Shown here: positions 53,117 to 62,562 of the stretch, piece by piece
Numbering within the stretch: position 1 is the stretch's first letter
Layout: each line of letters begins with the position of its first letter
Assembly: GCA_036403155.1 (NCBI GenBank)
Contig: DASWRM010000074.1
Coordinates: forward strand, 1 to 64,000
Direction of reading: 5' to 3'
DNA: 64,000 nucleotides
Origin: Gaiellales bacterium
GTDB lineage: Bacteria > Actinomycetota > Thermoleophilia > Gaiellales > JAICJC01
Program-made: the position numbers and the translations under genes
Notes under the pieces: model-generated
Told to the model about the DNA's origin: nothing
Database searches by the model: none
The model's input: the letters and a program-made list of their open reading frames with translations, nothing else

Positions 53117-54324
53117 TCGGGCTGCTCCGCAAGTACCGCTACTTCCGCGACCATGACCTCAAGTCGAGCTACGACGTGGTCATCATCGGCGCCGGCGCCC
53201 ACGGGCTGGCGACCGCGTACTACCTCGCGAAGCGCCACGGCATCAAGAAGATCGCCGTGCTCGACAAGAGCTACATGGGGGCCGGCGCTTCGGGCCGCAA
53301 TACGACCATCATCCGGTCGAACTACCTCACCCCCGAGGGCGCGAGGTTCTACGAGGCGAGCGTCAAGCTCTACGAGTCGCTCTCGCAGGACCTGAACTTC
53401 AACATGCTGTTCTCGCAGCACGGCCATCTCACGCTCGCGCACTCCGACCGCTCCGTGAACACGATGATGGAGCGCGCAGAGGTGAACCGCCTGGTCGGCA
53501 TCGACTCCCGCGTCGTCTACCCCGACGAGATCAAGGATCTCTGCCCCCAGCTCGACACGAGCGATCACCCGACCTTCCCGATCCTGGCCGCGCTGTACCA
53601 CCCGCCGGGTGGCGTCATCCGCCATGACGCGGTGGTGTGGGGCTACGGCAAGGAGGCCGACAAGCTCGGCGTCGAGATCCACCAGTACACCGACGTGACG
53701 GGTATCAACGTCGAGAACGGCAAGGTCACCGGGGTCGAGACCAACCGCGGCACGATCAACTGCGACACGGTGATCTCGTGCGTCGCCGGCTGGAGCACGC
53801 TGGTGTGCGACATGGTGAAGGTGCCGCTGCCGCTGACCACGCACATCCTCCAGGCCTGCGTCACCGAGCCGGTGAAGCCGCTGCTGGACAAGATCATCGT
53901 GTCCGGGACGCTGCACATCTACATCAGCCAGTCCGACCGCGGCGAGTTCGTGATGGGATCGGAGATCGAGCCGTACTCGGGCTACTCGAACACGAGCACG
54001 TTCCGGTTCATCGAGGACCTCGCCATGCACATGATCGAGCTGCTGCCCATGCTCGGGCACGCGAAGATCCTGCGCCAGTGGACGGGATACTGCGACGTGT
54101 CGCCCGACTACTCGCCGATCATGGGCGTGACCGAGGTCGACGGGTTCATCGTCGACGCAGGCTGGGGCACCTACGGGTTCAAGGCCTCGCCGATCGTCGG
54201 CTATACCATTGCCGACCTCGTCGGCACCGGCAGGACGCCGGAGCTGATCCAGCCGTTCCGCTGGGCGCGGTTCTACGAGAACGACCTCGTGTCGGAGCGC
54301 GGCGCCGCGGCCGTCTCCCACTGA
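53113..54324 (+). CDS. mgdA: N-methylglutamate dehydrogenase catalytic flavoprotein subunit, SoxB-like
   Basis: 403 residues of the DAO/SoxB family: VVIIGAGAHGLATAYYLAKR, GAGASGRNTTIIRSNY, and C-terminal VDAGWGTYGFKASPIVG. It oxidises the N-methyl group. In many proteobacterial clusters mgdA comes first; here it is last of the four (order B-C-D-A), so the arrangement differs from the usual one. Paralog of the single-chain flavoprotein at 35098. Confidence 0.88.
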   Translation: MIGLLRKYRYFRDHDLKSSYDVVIIGAGAHGLATAYYLAKRHGIKKIAVLDKSYMGAGASGRNTTIIRSNYLTPEGARFYEASVKLYESLSQDLNFNMLFSQHGHLTLAHSDRSVNTMMERAEVNRLVGIDSRVVYPDEIKDLCPQLDTSDHPTFPILAALYHPPGGVIRHDAVVWGYGKEADKLGVEIHQYTDVTGINVENGKVTGVETNRGTINCDTVISCVAGWSTLVCDMVKVPLPLTTHILQACVTEPVKPLLDKIIVSGTLHIYISQSDRGEFVMGSEIEPYSGYSNTSTFRFIEDLAMHMIELLPMLGHAKILRQWTGYCDVSPDYSPIMGVTEVDGFIVDAGWGTYGFKASPIVGYTIADLVGTGRTPELIQPFRWARFYENDLVSERGAAAVSH

Positions 54325-54343
54325 CATCGAAAAAGGAGCAACG

Positions 54344-56020
54344 GTGAAGAGCAGCCTCGAGATCGCGCAGGAAGCAGTCCTTCGCCCGATCATGGACGTG
54401 GCCCGCGAGATGGGCCTGGAGGAGGACGAGGTCGATCTGTACGGCAAGTACAAGGCCAAGATCGACCTCAGCGCGATCGACCGCCTGTCCGGTGCACCGG
54501 ACGCCAAGATCGTCTGCGTCTCGGCGATCACGCCGACCAAGGCGGGCGAGGGAAAGACGACGACGTCCGTCTCGCTCACCCAGGGGCTCGGCCACATCGG
54601 CAAGCGCCCGATCCTGTGCCTGCGGGAGCCGTCGCTCGGCCCGATCTTCGGCATCAAGGGCGGCGCCGCCGGCGGGGGCCTCACCCAGGTGGTGCCGATG
54701 GAGGACCTGAACCTCCACTTCACCGGTGACTTCCACGCGGTCGCGGCGGCCAACAACATGCTCGCCGCCTTCGTCGACCGCCACATCTTCTACGGCAACG
54801 AGTGCCGCCTCGCTCCCCACGGCGTGACGTGGCGCCGCGCCGTGGACATGAACGACCGCAACCTGCGCACCATCGTCTCGGGCCTCGGTGGGCCCACGCA
54901 CGGCATCCCGCGCGAGACCGGGTTCGACATCGTCGCCGCCTCCGAGGTGATGGCGATCATGGGCATGGCCACCTCGCTGCAGGACCTGCGCAGGCGGATC
55001 GGGTCGATCACCGTCGGCTACGACGTGGACGGCAACCCGGTGACTGCAGAGCAGATGGGCTGCGCGGGTGCGATGACCGTGCTGCTCAAGGACGCGCTGA
55101 AGCCGAACCTGATCCAGACGCTCGAGGGCCAGCCGTGCTTCATGCACATCGGCCCGTTCGGCAACATCGCGCACGGCAACAGCTCGATCGTCGCAGACCT
55201 CGCCGGCCGCAAGCTGGGCGAGTACCTGCTGACCGAGGCCGGGTTCGGCAGCGACCTGGGCATGGAGAAGTTCATGGACATCGTCTGCCGGGCCGGCGGG
55301 TTCGCTCCGAACGCCGTGGTCATGGTGGCGACGGCGAAGGCGCTCAAGCACCACGCCGGCCTCGAGGACGACCCGCGCAACTCCACCGCCGACAACCTCA
55401 AGGCGATCGAGGAGGGCTCGCAGAACCTCGCCCGCCACATCGCGAATGCGAAGGAGTTCGGCGTGCCCTGCGTGGTCGCGGCCAACCGCTTCCCGGGCGA
55501 CACAGACGACGAGGTCGCGCTCGTCCAGAAGCTGGCGATGGAGCACGGGGCCCACGCCGCGGTGCTGAACGAGGGCTTCTCGCGCGGCGGTGAGGGTGCC
55601 GCCGAGATGGCCGAGGCCGTCGTCGACGCATGCGAGCAGCCGAGCAGCTTCAGCTTCGTCTACGAGGACTCCGACCCGATCGACGTCAAGATCGAGAAGA
55701 TCGCGAAGCGCGTGTACCGCGCGGACGGCGTCAACTTCCTGCCGGCCGCGCGGCAGAAGATCGAGCAGTTCACGCGCGACGGCCTGACCGGCCTCTCGAT
55801 CTGCATGGCGAAGACGCACCTGTCACTGTCCGCCGACCCGGCGCTCGCGAACGCCCCGACGGGTTTCCGCATCCCCGTGCGCGACATCCGGCCGTACACC
55901 GGAGCCGGCTTCCTGACCGCGCTCTGCGGTGACATCATGCAGATGCCAGGGCTGGGGAAGACGCCGGCCGGCTTCAACGTGGACATCGATGAGGATGGAC
56001 GAACGGTCGGACTCTTCTAG
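54344..56020 (+). CDS. fhs: Formate-tetrahydrofolate ligase
   Basis: 558 residues with the P-loop-like PTKAGEGKTTTS (about 64-75), EPSLGPIFGIKGGAAGGG, and GDFHAVAAANNMLAAFVD. Normally it makes 10-formyl-tetrahydrofolate from formate and ATP. Placed after the Mgd genes it probably runs in reverse, conserving ATP while releasing formate. GTG start with AAAAAGGAG, 19 bases after mgdA. It overlaps fchA. Confidence 0.96.
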   Translation: MKSSLEIAQEAVLRPIMDVAREMGLEEDEVDLYGKYKAKIDLSAIDRLSGAPDAKIVCVSAITPTKAGEGKTTTSVSLTQGLGHIGKRPILCLREPSLGPIFGIKGGAAGGGLTQVVPMEDLNLHFTGDFHAVAAANNMLAAFVDRHIFYGNECRLAPHGVTWRRAVDMNDRNLRTIVSGLGGPTHGIPRETGFDIVAASEVMAIMGMATSLQDLRRRIGSITVGYDVDGNPVTAEQMGCAGAMTVLLKDALKPNLIQTLEGQPCFMHIGPFGNIAHGNSSIVADLAGRKLGEYLLTEAGFGSDLGMEKFMDIVCRAGGFAPNAVVMVATAKALKHHAGLEDDPRNSTADNLKAIEEGSQNLARHIANAKEFGVPCVVAANRFPGDTDDEVALVQKLAMEHGAHAAVLNEGFSRGGEGAAEMAEAVVDACEQPSSFSFVYEDSDPIDVKIEKIAKRVYRADGVNFLPAARQKIEQFTRDGLTGLSICMAKTHLSLSADPALANAPTGFRIPVRDIRPYTGAGFLTALCGDIMQMPGLGKTPAGFNVDIDEDGRTVGLF

Positions 56021-56618
56021 CGGCGGGGGCGGCGACCCGTATCTCGACGCCACGGTCGCCGGCCTGCTCGACGACCTTGCCGCCCGCACGCCCGCTCCCG
56101 GCGGCGGCGCGGCGGCCGCCCTGACATGCGCTATGGCGGCGGCGCTGGTCGAGATGGCCACGTCGTTTGCCTCCGCGCAGGGGCTCGAGGCGGTGCACGA
56201 GCGCGCGCACCGGATCCGCGATGAGGTGGCGATGCTCGCCTCCGCCGACGGACGTGCGTACGGGGTGGTGCTGGAGGCGCTGCGAATGCCGTCCGGCGCT
56301 GAGCGGACGAAGCACCTCGACGAGGCGGTGTCGGGAGCGATCGCCGTTCCCATGCGGATGCTCGAGCTGGCGACCGAGGTCGCGACCCTCGCCGCCGACG
56401 TCGCCGAGACAGGCAACCGGAACCTCGAGGGCGACGCCCTCGCGGGCTCGCTGCTCGCCGAGGCGGCCGCGCGGTCGGCGGCGACGCTGGCGCAGCTGAA
56501 CGCGAGCATGCTCTCCCGGCACGCGCTTGCGGACGCCCACATGGAGCGGCTGCGCCCGGCCCTGGCGAAGGCAACACGGGCGCGCGAGCGGGCGGTCACC
56601 GCGTACACGCACGTGTGA
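55995..56618 (+). CDS. fchA: Methenyl-tetrahydrofolate cyclohydrolase (FTCD cyclodeaminase family)
   Basis: 207 helical residues with APGGGAAAALTCAMAAALVEM, the folate-binding signature of FchA and formiminotransferase-cyclodeaminase. FchA converts methenyl- to 10-formyl-tetrahydrofolate, linking Mgd to Fhs. The start (ATG 55995 or 55989) lies 26-32 bases inside fhs, so the two are coupled. A methylene-tetrahydrofolate dehydrogenase (mtdA or folD) is needed in between but is not in the window. Confidence 0.9.
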   Translation: MDERSDSSSGGGGDPYLDATVAGLLDDLAARTPAPGGGAAAALTCAMAAALVEMATSFASAQGLEAVHERAHRIRDEVAMLASADGRAYGVVLEALRMPSGAERTKHLDEAVSGAIAVPMRMLELATEVATLAADVAETGNRNLEGDALAGSLLAEAAARSAATLAQLNASMLSRHALADAHMERLRPALAKATRARERAVTAYTHV

Positions 56619-56659
56619 GGGCGGGGCCAGAACCGGCGTCAGCCTGAAGGCAGACGCCT

Positions 56660-58594
56660 CTACGGACGCATGTGCGTCCGGAACCACCCGACGATCCGCT
56701 CCATGCGGTCGACCCGCCGGTCCGGCCTCGCGCTCGCCGACATCGAGTGGCTGCTCTCCGGATAGAGCACGTACTCCACCTCGCGGCCGAGCATCCGCAA
56801 CGCGACGAACAGCTGCTCGTTGTCGGCCGGCGGGCAGCGCAGGTCCGCCTCGCCCTGCAGGATCAGCAGCGGCGTGTGCACGTTCGCGGCGTTCTTCAAC
56901 GGCGACTGGCGCCACAGCGAGGCGACGCCCTCGGGGCTGAAGGACTCGCCCAGCCCCTCCTGGCGGTTGTAGATGTACCCGACGTCGCAGTGCGCATATG
57001 CCGAGACCTGGTTGGCCACGCCGTTCGACGAGACGGCCGCGGCGAACCGGTCGCTCGTGCCGACGAGCCAGTTGACCATGAAGCCGCCGTAGCTGTTGCC
57101 CCAGCAGCCGAGGCGCTTGGGGTCGGCGAGTCCCAGCTTCACGAGGTGGTCGAGCACCGCGTGGCAGTCCGCGGCGTCGACGTCGCCCCAGCGGCCGTTC
57201 AGCGCCGCGATCCAGTCGCGCCCACGGTCGTTCGAGCCGCGGATGTTGGCCCGCACGACGCGGTACCCCGCGCCCACCAGCATGTGCGACGTCGCGTCCG
57301 CCGCAATCGGCCACGCCCATGTCGGCCCGCCGTGCACGTCGATGATCGTCGGCAGCCGTCTGCGGCCCGCGCCGGGAGGCGACAGCAGGAACGCCTGGAT
57401 CGGCCCGGCCGGCCCCTTCACCGTCAGCTCCTCCTGGGTCGCGCGTGCGCGACCGCTCAGCCACGAGTCGCCCGACCTCGTCAGCCGCCGCGGCGGTCTC
57501 CCAGGCTCGAGGGCGTAGACGTCCATGCCGTCGTAGTCGTTGAGGGTCATCAGCGCCGCCACGTTCTCCCCCGCGCCGGCCAGCTCGTACGCGCACGGGT
57601 CGAGCGCCGCGTCGACCAGCGGCTCGAGGCCGTCGTCGGTGACCCGGTGGGGCACCTCCCGGCCGTTGCTCGGGATCACGGTCAGGCGCTCGTCGTTGGC
57701 GACCCCCTGCCCCGCAAAGCGGTCGAGGTCAGCCGTCAGCGGCGTCCCGCTGCCGTCGCCGGCCACCCGCCACACCATCCAGGGATCCTCCGACATCGGG
57801 GTGCGCGTGGCGAGGGCGACGCACACCAGCGTGCCGTCCGGGTCGAACGAGAAGCGCGCGACCTCGCCCTCCAGCCTGGTGCGCTGCCGCACCCTCCCGC
57901 TCGAGACCTCGACGACGTGCACCTGATGGTCGGGAGCGACGTCCGTCTCGCGGTTCGCGATGAACCCGATCGCCCTCCCGTTCGGGTGCGGCCGCAGGTT
58001 GCCCGCGGACCATGTCCCCTTCGTCAGCCTGCGAACCCGCCCGCCTGTCGAGACCAGATGCACGTGCCGGGCATGGTCCAGCAGCCCCTCGCCGTCCATC
58101 CGCCAGTCGAGCCGCCGCAGCACGCGGGCCGTCGGCGTGGTGTCCGCCTTCTCGTCGGCGCCGGCATCGCGCTCACCCGCGAGGACATGCGAGCGGTCGT
58201 CCGTCGCGAGCACGGCGAGCGCGCGGCCGGTGGGCATCCATTCGGCTTCCAGCGCCCCCCGGCGAAACGACGTGATGGCGCGAGGCTCGCCGCCGTCGAG
58301 CGGCAGGAGCAGCACCTGCGAGATGCCCTCCTTGTCACGGTCGGACAGGAACGCGATCGTGCGGCCGTCGGGGGAGAAGCGTGGTCGCGTGTCCGCCCAG
58401 GCGCCATGGGTGAGCCGGCGCGGGCGGCCGCCGGCGAACGGCACCAGCCAGAGGCTCGAGCGGTCCTTGCCCCCAACGACGGTCCGCTCGCTGTAGGCGG
58501 CAAGCGAGCCGTCGGACGAGATGTCGATGCCGCCGATCAGGCGTTCACGGAGCAGGTCGGCGGGTGCGAGGCGGGATAGGATGGGCGATGGCAT
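56660..58594 (-). CDS. S9-family prolyl oligopeptidase-like peptidase
   Basis: 644 residues: N-terminal beta-propeller (LTHGAWADTRPRFSPDGRTI and similar blades, about 20-370) and C-terminal alpha/beta hydrolase with GCWGNSYGGF (Ser), QGEADLRCP (Asp) and SSHSMS (His). No signal peptide is seen, so it is probably cytoplasmic acylaminoacyl-peptidase-like. TACTCC lies six bases before the ATG on the minus strand. Only 39 bases separate it from the divergent DUF294 gene. Confidence 0.9.
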   Translation of the reverse strand: MPSPILSRLAPADLLRERLIGGIDISSDGSLAAYSERTVVGGKDRSSLWLVPFAGGRPRRLTHGAWADTRPRFSPDGRTIAFLSDRDKEGISQVLLLPLDGGEPRAITSFRRGALEAEWMPTGRALAVLATDDRSHVLAGERDAGADEKADTTPTARVLRRLDWRMDGEGLLDHARHVHLVSTGGRVRRLTKGTWSAGNLRPHPNGRAIGFIANRETDVAPDHQVHVVEVSSGRVRQRTRLEGEVARFSFDPDGTLVCVALATRTPMSEDPWMVWRVAGDGSGTPLTADLDRFAGQGVANDERLTVIPSNGREVPHRVTDDGLEPLVDAALDPCAYELAGAGENVAALMTLNDYDGMDVYALEPGRPPRRLTRSGDSWLSGRARATQEELTVKGPAGPIQAFLLSPPGAGRRRLPTIIDVHGGPTWAWPIAADATSHMLVGAGYRVVRANIRGSNDRGRDWIAALNGRWGDVDAADCHAVLDHLVKLGLADPKRLGCWGNSYGGFMVNWLVGTSDRFAAAVSSNGVANQVSAYAHCDVGYIYNRQEGLGESFSPEGVASLWRQSPLKNAANVHTPLLILQGEADLRCPPADNEQLFVALRMLGREVEYVLYPESSHSMSASARPDRRVDRMERIVGWFRTHMRP

Positions 58595-58633
58595 GGTGGG
58601 GGAGTATCCCCGGTTCGCGGAGGTGATGACGCG

Positions 58634-60439
58634 GTGAACGACATCGCAGCATTCCTTGGCCGGTATCAGCCCTTCGTGGACGCGGATGGCGCCGAGCTGG
58701 AGCAGCTCGCCGCCGGGGCGCAGGTGCTGCGGCCGCCCGCCGGAGCGGTGATCCTGGCCGAGGACGGGGCCGTCTCGACCGGCGTGTATGTCGTCCACGA
58801 AGGAGCGGTCGAGCTCGAGCACGACGACGAGGTGGTCGACGTGCTCGACGTCGGTGAGGTGTTCGGCCATCCCTCCATGCTGACCGGCCGGGCGCCGGCG
58901 TTCACCGTCCGCGCGCGCGACCGCTGCGAGCTGATCCTGATCCCGGCCGACCTCGCCGTCCCGCATCTCAGCAGCGCCTTCGTGGCCGCGACCCTGCGCT
59001 CGCGGATGGTGCGCACCGGCCAGCTGGTGCACGCCCAGGCCGACGTCCGCACGGCGCACCTGGGCGATCTCGTGCACCGCCCGGCCGCGATCTGCACGCC
59101 GCAGGACACCGTACGCGAGGCCGCCCGCCGGATGGCCGACAAGGACGTGTCCTGCATCCTGGTCGACGTGGGCGACGGGTGGGGGGTCCTGACCGACTCC
59201 GACCTTCGCAGGAAGCTCGTGGCCGAGGGGCTGCCCTACGAGACGCCGGTCTCCGAGCTGATGGTGCGGCGTGCGATGACCGTCCCGCCCGACCGCCTCG
59301 CCATCGACGCCATGATCGACATGCTCGACCTCGGCATCCACCACCTTCCCGTCGTGGACTCGCGCGGCACGCCGCTCGGCATCGTCACGGCAACGGACCT
59401 CATGTACCTGGAAGGACGGACGCCGTTCGCCGTGCGCCGGGGGATCAGCAAGGCGGAATCGCCGGACCAGGTGGTCGAGGCGGCCCGCCATCTGCCCCAG
59501 ACGATCGTCGCGCTGACCCGCGCCGGTGTCAGCTCGGTCGATGCCTGCCGGGTGCTCGCGCTGTCGGGCGACACGGCGACGGCGCGGCTGCTGGAGCTGG
59601 CATGGCAGCGCCACGGCACGCCGCCGTGCGCGTGGGCATGGATGGCGCTCGGCAGCGTCGCGCGCAGGGAGCAGACGCTCGCCTCCGACCAGGACAACGC
59701 CTTCGCCTACGACGACCCCGGCGGAGAGGAGGTCGACAGCCACTTCGCTGCGGTCTGCGCCGAGGTGAACACCGATCTGGAACGGTGCGGCTTCGGCGCC
59801 GACAACTCCGACGTGCTGGCACGCAACCGGCAGTGGCGGATGAGTCGCACCGAGTGGGAGCGCGTGCTCGCCGACTGCCTGCAGCGCCCCGACCGGTCGC
59901 ATCTCGTGCGCGCGGCGGTGTCGTTCGACTTCAGGCATGTGACCGGCGGTCTCGACATCGTCCGGCCGCTCGTGACGATCGAGCGTCAGGCGCCCGGCCA
60001 TCCCGACTTCATCGCCCGCCTCGCCCGCACGGCCACCGACTTCACGCCGCCGCTCGGGCGCCGCGGGCGGCTGGCGACCGACGACACCGGCCGCATCGAC
60101 CTGAAGAAGCGGGGGATCATCCCGATCGTCAACCTGACGCGGTTCCATGCCATCGCCGCCGGCATCACCGTGTCGGCGACGCTCGAGCGGCTGGCCGCCA
60201 CGGAGGCCGCGGGTCAGCTGAGCGCCGAGTCGACGTCCGAGCTGCGCGAGGTGTTCGAGCTGATGATGCGGCTGCGCCTCGAGCAGCAGGTGCTTCGCGT
60301 CGAGCGCGGGGAGCGGCCGGGGAACCTCGTCGACCCCGGAGAGCTGCCGCCGCTGACGCGCAACCAGATGGTGCAGGCCTTCCAGGCCGTGGCCCAGCAC
60401 CAGAAGCTGCTCGGCCGGTACGTGCCCATCGGACTTTGA
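58634..60439 (+). CDS. cNMP-binding/CBS/DUF294 nucleotidyltransferase-like regulator
   Basis: 601 residues: cyclic-nucleotide-binding-like domain about 10-125, two CBS domains about 140-260 (DKDVSCILVDVGDGWGVLTDSDL and HHLPVVDSRGTPLGIVTATDLM), DUF294 nucleotidyltransferase domain about 290-430 (GSVARREQTLASDQDNAFAY), and DUF294_C about 450-595. The transferase domain is GlnD-like, so it may modify a partner in response to nucleotides. Such genes often neighbour carboxylate or amino acid transporters, as here. GTG start with GGAGGTGA. Confidence 0.88.
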   Translation: MNDIAAFLGRYQPFVDADGAELEQLAAGAQVLRPPAGAVILAEDGAVSTGVYVVHEGAVELEHDDEVVDVLDVGEVFGHPSMLTGRAPAFTVRARDRCELILIPADLAVPHLSSAFVAATLRSRMVRTGQLVHAQADVRTAHLGDLVHRPAAICTPQDTVREAARRMADKDVSCILVDVGDGWGVLTDSDLRRKLVAEGLPYETPVSELMVRRAMTVPPDRLAIDAMIDMLDLGIHHLPVVDSRGTPLGIVTATDLMYLEGRTPFAVRRGISKAESPDQVVEAARHLPQTIVALTRAGVSSVDACRVLALSGDTATARLLELAWQRHGTPPCAWAWMALGSVARREQTLASDQDNAFAYDDPGGEEVDSHFAAVCAEVNTDLERCGFGADNSDVLARNRQWRMSRTEWERVLADCLQRPDRSHLVRAAVSFDFRHVTGGLDIVRPLVTIERQAPGHPDFIARLARTATDFTPPLGRRGRLATDDTGRIDLKKRGIIPIVNLTRFHAIAAGITVSATLERLAATEAAGQLSAESTSELREVFELMMRLRLEQQVLRVERGERPGNLVDPGELPPLTRNQMVQAFQAVAQHQKLLGRYVPIGL

Positions 60440-60519
60440 ATCACCCTTTACAAGCATCCGCCGGCCGTGGTTCACTAGCCGCGACAGCTGCTACCAACTG
60501 GTGAGGGAAAGGAGGCCGT

Positions 60520-62049
60520 ATGTCGACTCCCGTCGAATCTGGCGCACCCGACTACGAGGGCGGAGGTCTCAGCCGCGAGACCAACTGGTGGGGCGCCTTC
60601 GTCATCGGGCTCGCCGGCACCATCCTCGTCACGGGCATCGCGCCGGTGATGGTGACGTCGCTGGGCGCCGCCTCCATTCCGATCATCGTCCTCATCACCA
60701 TCACGGGGTACCTGCTCTGCCTGATCCTGGCCGAGCTGTCGGCGATGATGCCGGAGCGGACGGGCGGCTCGCCGTCCTACGCGTACGTCGCGTACAAGGA
60801 CAAATGGCCGCGCTTCGCAAAGCACATCAACGGGTTCACCGCCTGGGCGTACTGGCTGGGCTGGTTCCCGGTCGCGCCGCTGAACATGATCCTGGCGTCG
60901 TTCTACATCGTGGACAAGTTCGGCCTGTCGACGAACGGGATCACGCCGATCCACACGCCGATCGCGTACTGGACGATCGCCATCTCGATCATCGGCATCC
61001 TGCTCGTCTTCATTCCCGCCTGGCTCGGCATCAGGCTCGGCACGGCGTTCGCCACCGTGCTCGGCCTCCTGTCGATGATCCCGCTGACCCTGCTGGCGAT
61101 CCTGCCGCTGGTCAAGCCGTCGTCGCGCGACTTCGGCAACCTCTCCGGCTTCCACCAGGTCGACGGCAGCGGGTTCTTCACCAACGCGCTCGGGCACAAC
61201 TGGCTGGTCATCTACATCGCCTTCGCCTTCCTGCTCACCTGGAACGTGATCGCGATGGAGGCGGCGGCCTGCTACATCGGCGAGTGCAAGGACCCGGAGC
61301 GCGACGCGAAGATCGCCATGAACCTCGAGGGCCTGTACGGGCTGTTCATCTACACGATGATCCCGCTCAGCTTCGTGATCGTGTTCGGCGCGAAGCTGGC
61401 AGATCCGGCGCTGGTCGATCCCAAGACGATCTTCTCCAGCTTCGCGAGCGTGATCTTCGGGACGGGGGCGAACTGGCTGGACTGGCTGATCGCCATCATG
61501 CTGGTCATTGCGCTGTCCCTGTCCGTCCTCAACTCGATCATGGGCTGCGCACGCGGGCTGCACCAGATGTCGATCGACGGGCAGTTCCCGCGGATCTTCT
61601 CGAGCGTGAACCGGCACGGCGTTCCGGGCTTCGCGATGGCGTTCAACGTCGTCTGCTCGATCGCGCTGATCTTCACCGGTGGCGCCGTCGAGATCTACAC
61701 GCTCTCGAACGTCGGCTACACCGCCTCGTTCCTGCCCGTGCTGGTCGGCTACTACCTGCTGCGGAAGTACCGGCCCGACATGCGCCGCCCGGTGCGGCTC
61801 CCCGAGCCGATGAAGTACGTTGCGCTGGCCCTGGCGGCGCTGTACTTCGTGATCTGGTCGTACGGCGGCCTGGTCGAGGCGTCGCTGCCCAACGCGCTGC
61901 TCGGCAACAACGACACGAAGGTCTACTTCTTCATCGGATGGCTGATCCTCGTGTCCTACCTGCCCATCTACTGGTACCGGGTCAAGGTGGAGGATCCGAA
62001 ACACCAGCGTGAGACCGGCACGGCTGCCCCGGTGACGGCCGGCGACTGA
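60520..62049 (+). CDS. APC-superfamily amino acid permease
   Basis: 509 residues with about 12 membrane segments. TM1 reads NWWGAFVIGLAGTILVTGIAP, and TM6 (AFAFLLTWNVIAMEAAACYIGE) carries the acidic residue common in this superfamily. AAAGGAGG ribosome site. It lies 80 bases after the DUF294 gene and may be controlled by it. Third APC-type carrier within 24 kb. Substrate unknown. Confidence 0.87.
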   Translation: MSTPVESGAPDYEGGGLSRETNWWGAFVIGLAGTILVTGIAPVMVTSLGAASIPIIVLITITGYLLCLILAELSAMMPERTGGSPSYAYVAYKDKWPRFAKHINGFTAWAYWLGWFPVAPLNMILASFYIVDKFGLSTNGITPIHTPIAYWTIAISIIGILLVFIPAWLGIRLGTAFATVLGLLSMIPLTLLAILPLVKPSSRDFGNLSGFHQVDGSGFFTNALGHNWLVIYIAFAFLLTWNVIAMEAAACYIGECKDPERDAKIAMNLEGLYGLFIYTMIPLSFVIVFGAKLADPALVDPKTIFSSFASVIFGTGANWLDWLIAIMLVIALSLSVLNSIMGCARGLHQMSIDGQFPRIFSSVNRHGVPGFAMAFNVVCSIALIFTGGAVEIYTLSNVGYTASFLPVLVGYYLLRKYRPDMRRPVRLPEPMKYVALALAALYFVIWSYGGLVEASLPNALLGNNDTKVYFFIGWLILVSYLPIYWYRVKVEDPKHQRETGTAAPVTAGD

Positions 62050-62072
62050 GCACTCCCGGTAGGGTGGGGGCG

Positions 62073-62546
62073 ATGCTGCGCAGATCGCCTCCACCCGATC
62101 CGGATCCCGGCTCGATCCACCGCCTGATGGTCGCGTCCGAGGGGCGGAAGATCCACCACAGCGTGATCGTCCGGGCGCTCGAGCTGGCGCGCCCGAACCA
62201 CGCGAGCGTGTTCGTGATGTCGATCGCCCGCATCTGGGGCACCGGCCTGGGCTTCCCCAACCCCGGCCTCCTCCCAAGCAAGCGGGAGTGGGACGAGCAG
62301 CGCCTGATCGTCCGGGAGGCGGTGTCGGCGTTCGAGAAGGCAGGGTTCGACGCCGACGGCCTCGTCCTCGCGACGCGACGCGCCCGCAAGCGGATCGTCG
62401 GCGAGGCGACCGCCCGCAAGATGGACGCCATCGTGATGGGCGCGGAGGCCCGCCGCAGCCTGCTCGGCGACTTCGCCTGGTCGCAGGAGCCGCATCGTGT
62501 GGCGCGCCGCTCCAAGGGCATCCCGGTGGTTCTCGTGCCGCTGTAG
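62073..62546 (+). CDS. Universal stress protein domain protein
   Basis: 157 residues of UspA type: IHRLMVASEGRKIHHSVIVRALELA, and IVMGAEARRSLLGDFAWSQEPHRVARRSKGIPVVLVP, near the G-x2-G-x9-G(S/T) motif but with its glycines partly replaced. Probably a stress-related, possibly non-ATP-binding Usp paired with the permease just upstream. TAGGGT at 62060 lies seven bases before this ATG. GTG 62064 is an alternative. Confidence 0.72.
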   Translation: MLRRSPPPDPDPGSIHRLMVASEGRKIHHSVIVRALELARPNHASVFVMSIARIWGTGLGFPNPGLLPSKREWDEQRLIVREAVSAFEKAGFDADGLVLATRRARKRIVGEATARKMDAIVMGAEARRSLLGDFAWSQEPHRVARRSKGIPVVLVPL

Positions 62547-62562
62547 ACTCGCGTTCGCCGCT

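Noticed and set aside
49406-54324. Classical heterotetrameric sarcosine oxidase
   Set aside because: Subunits are homologous, but linkage to gmaS-mgsABC in one operon favours N-methylglutamate dehydrogenase. Sarcosine as an additional substrate cannot be excluded.
56660-60475. A 1271-codon open frame on the minus strand
   Set aside because: Only 56660-58594 encodes the S9 peptidase. The rest lies opposite the well-supported DUF294 gene and is low-complexity, arginine/histidine-rich translation typical of GC-rich antisense.
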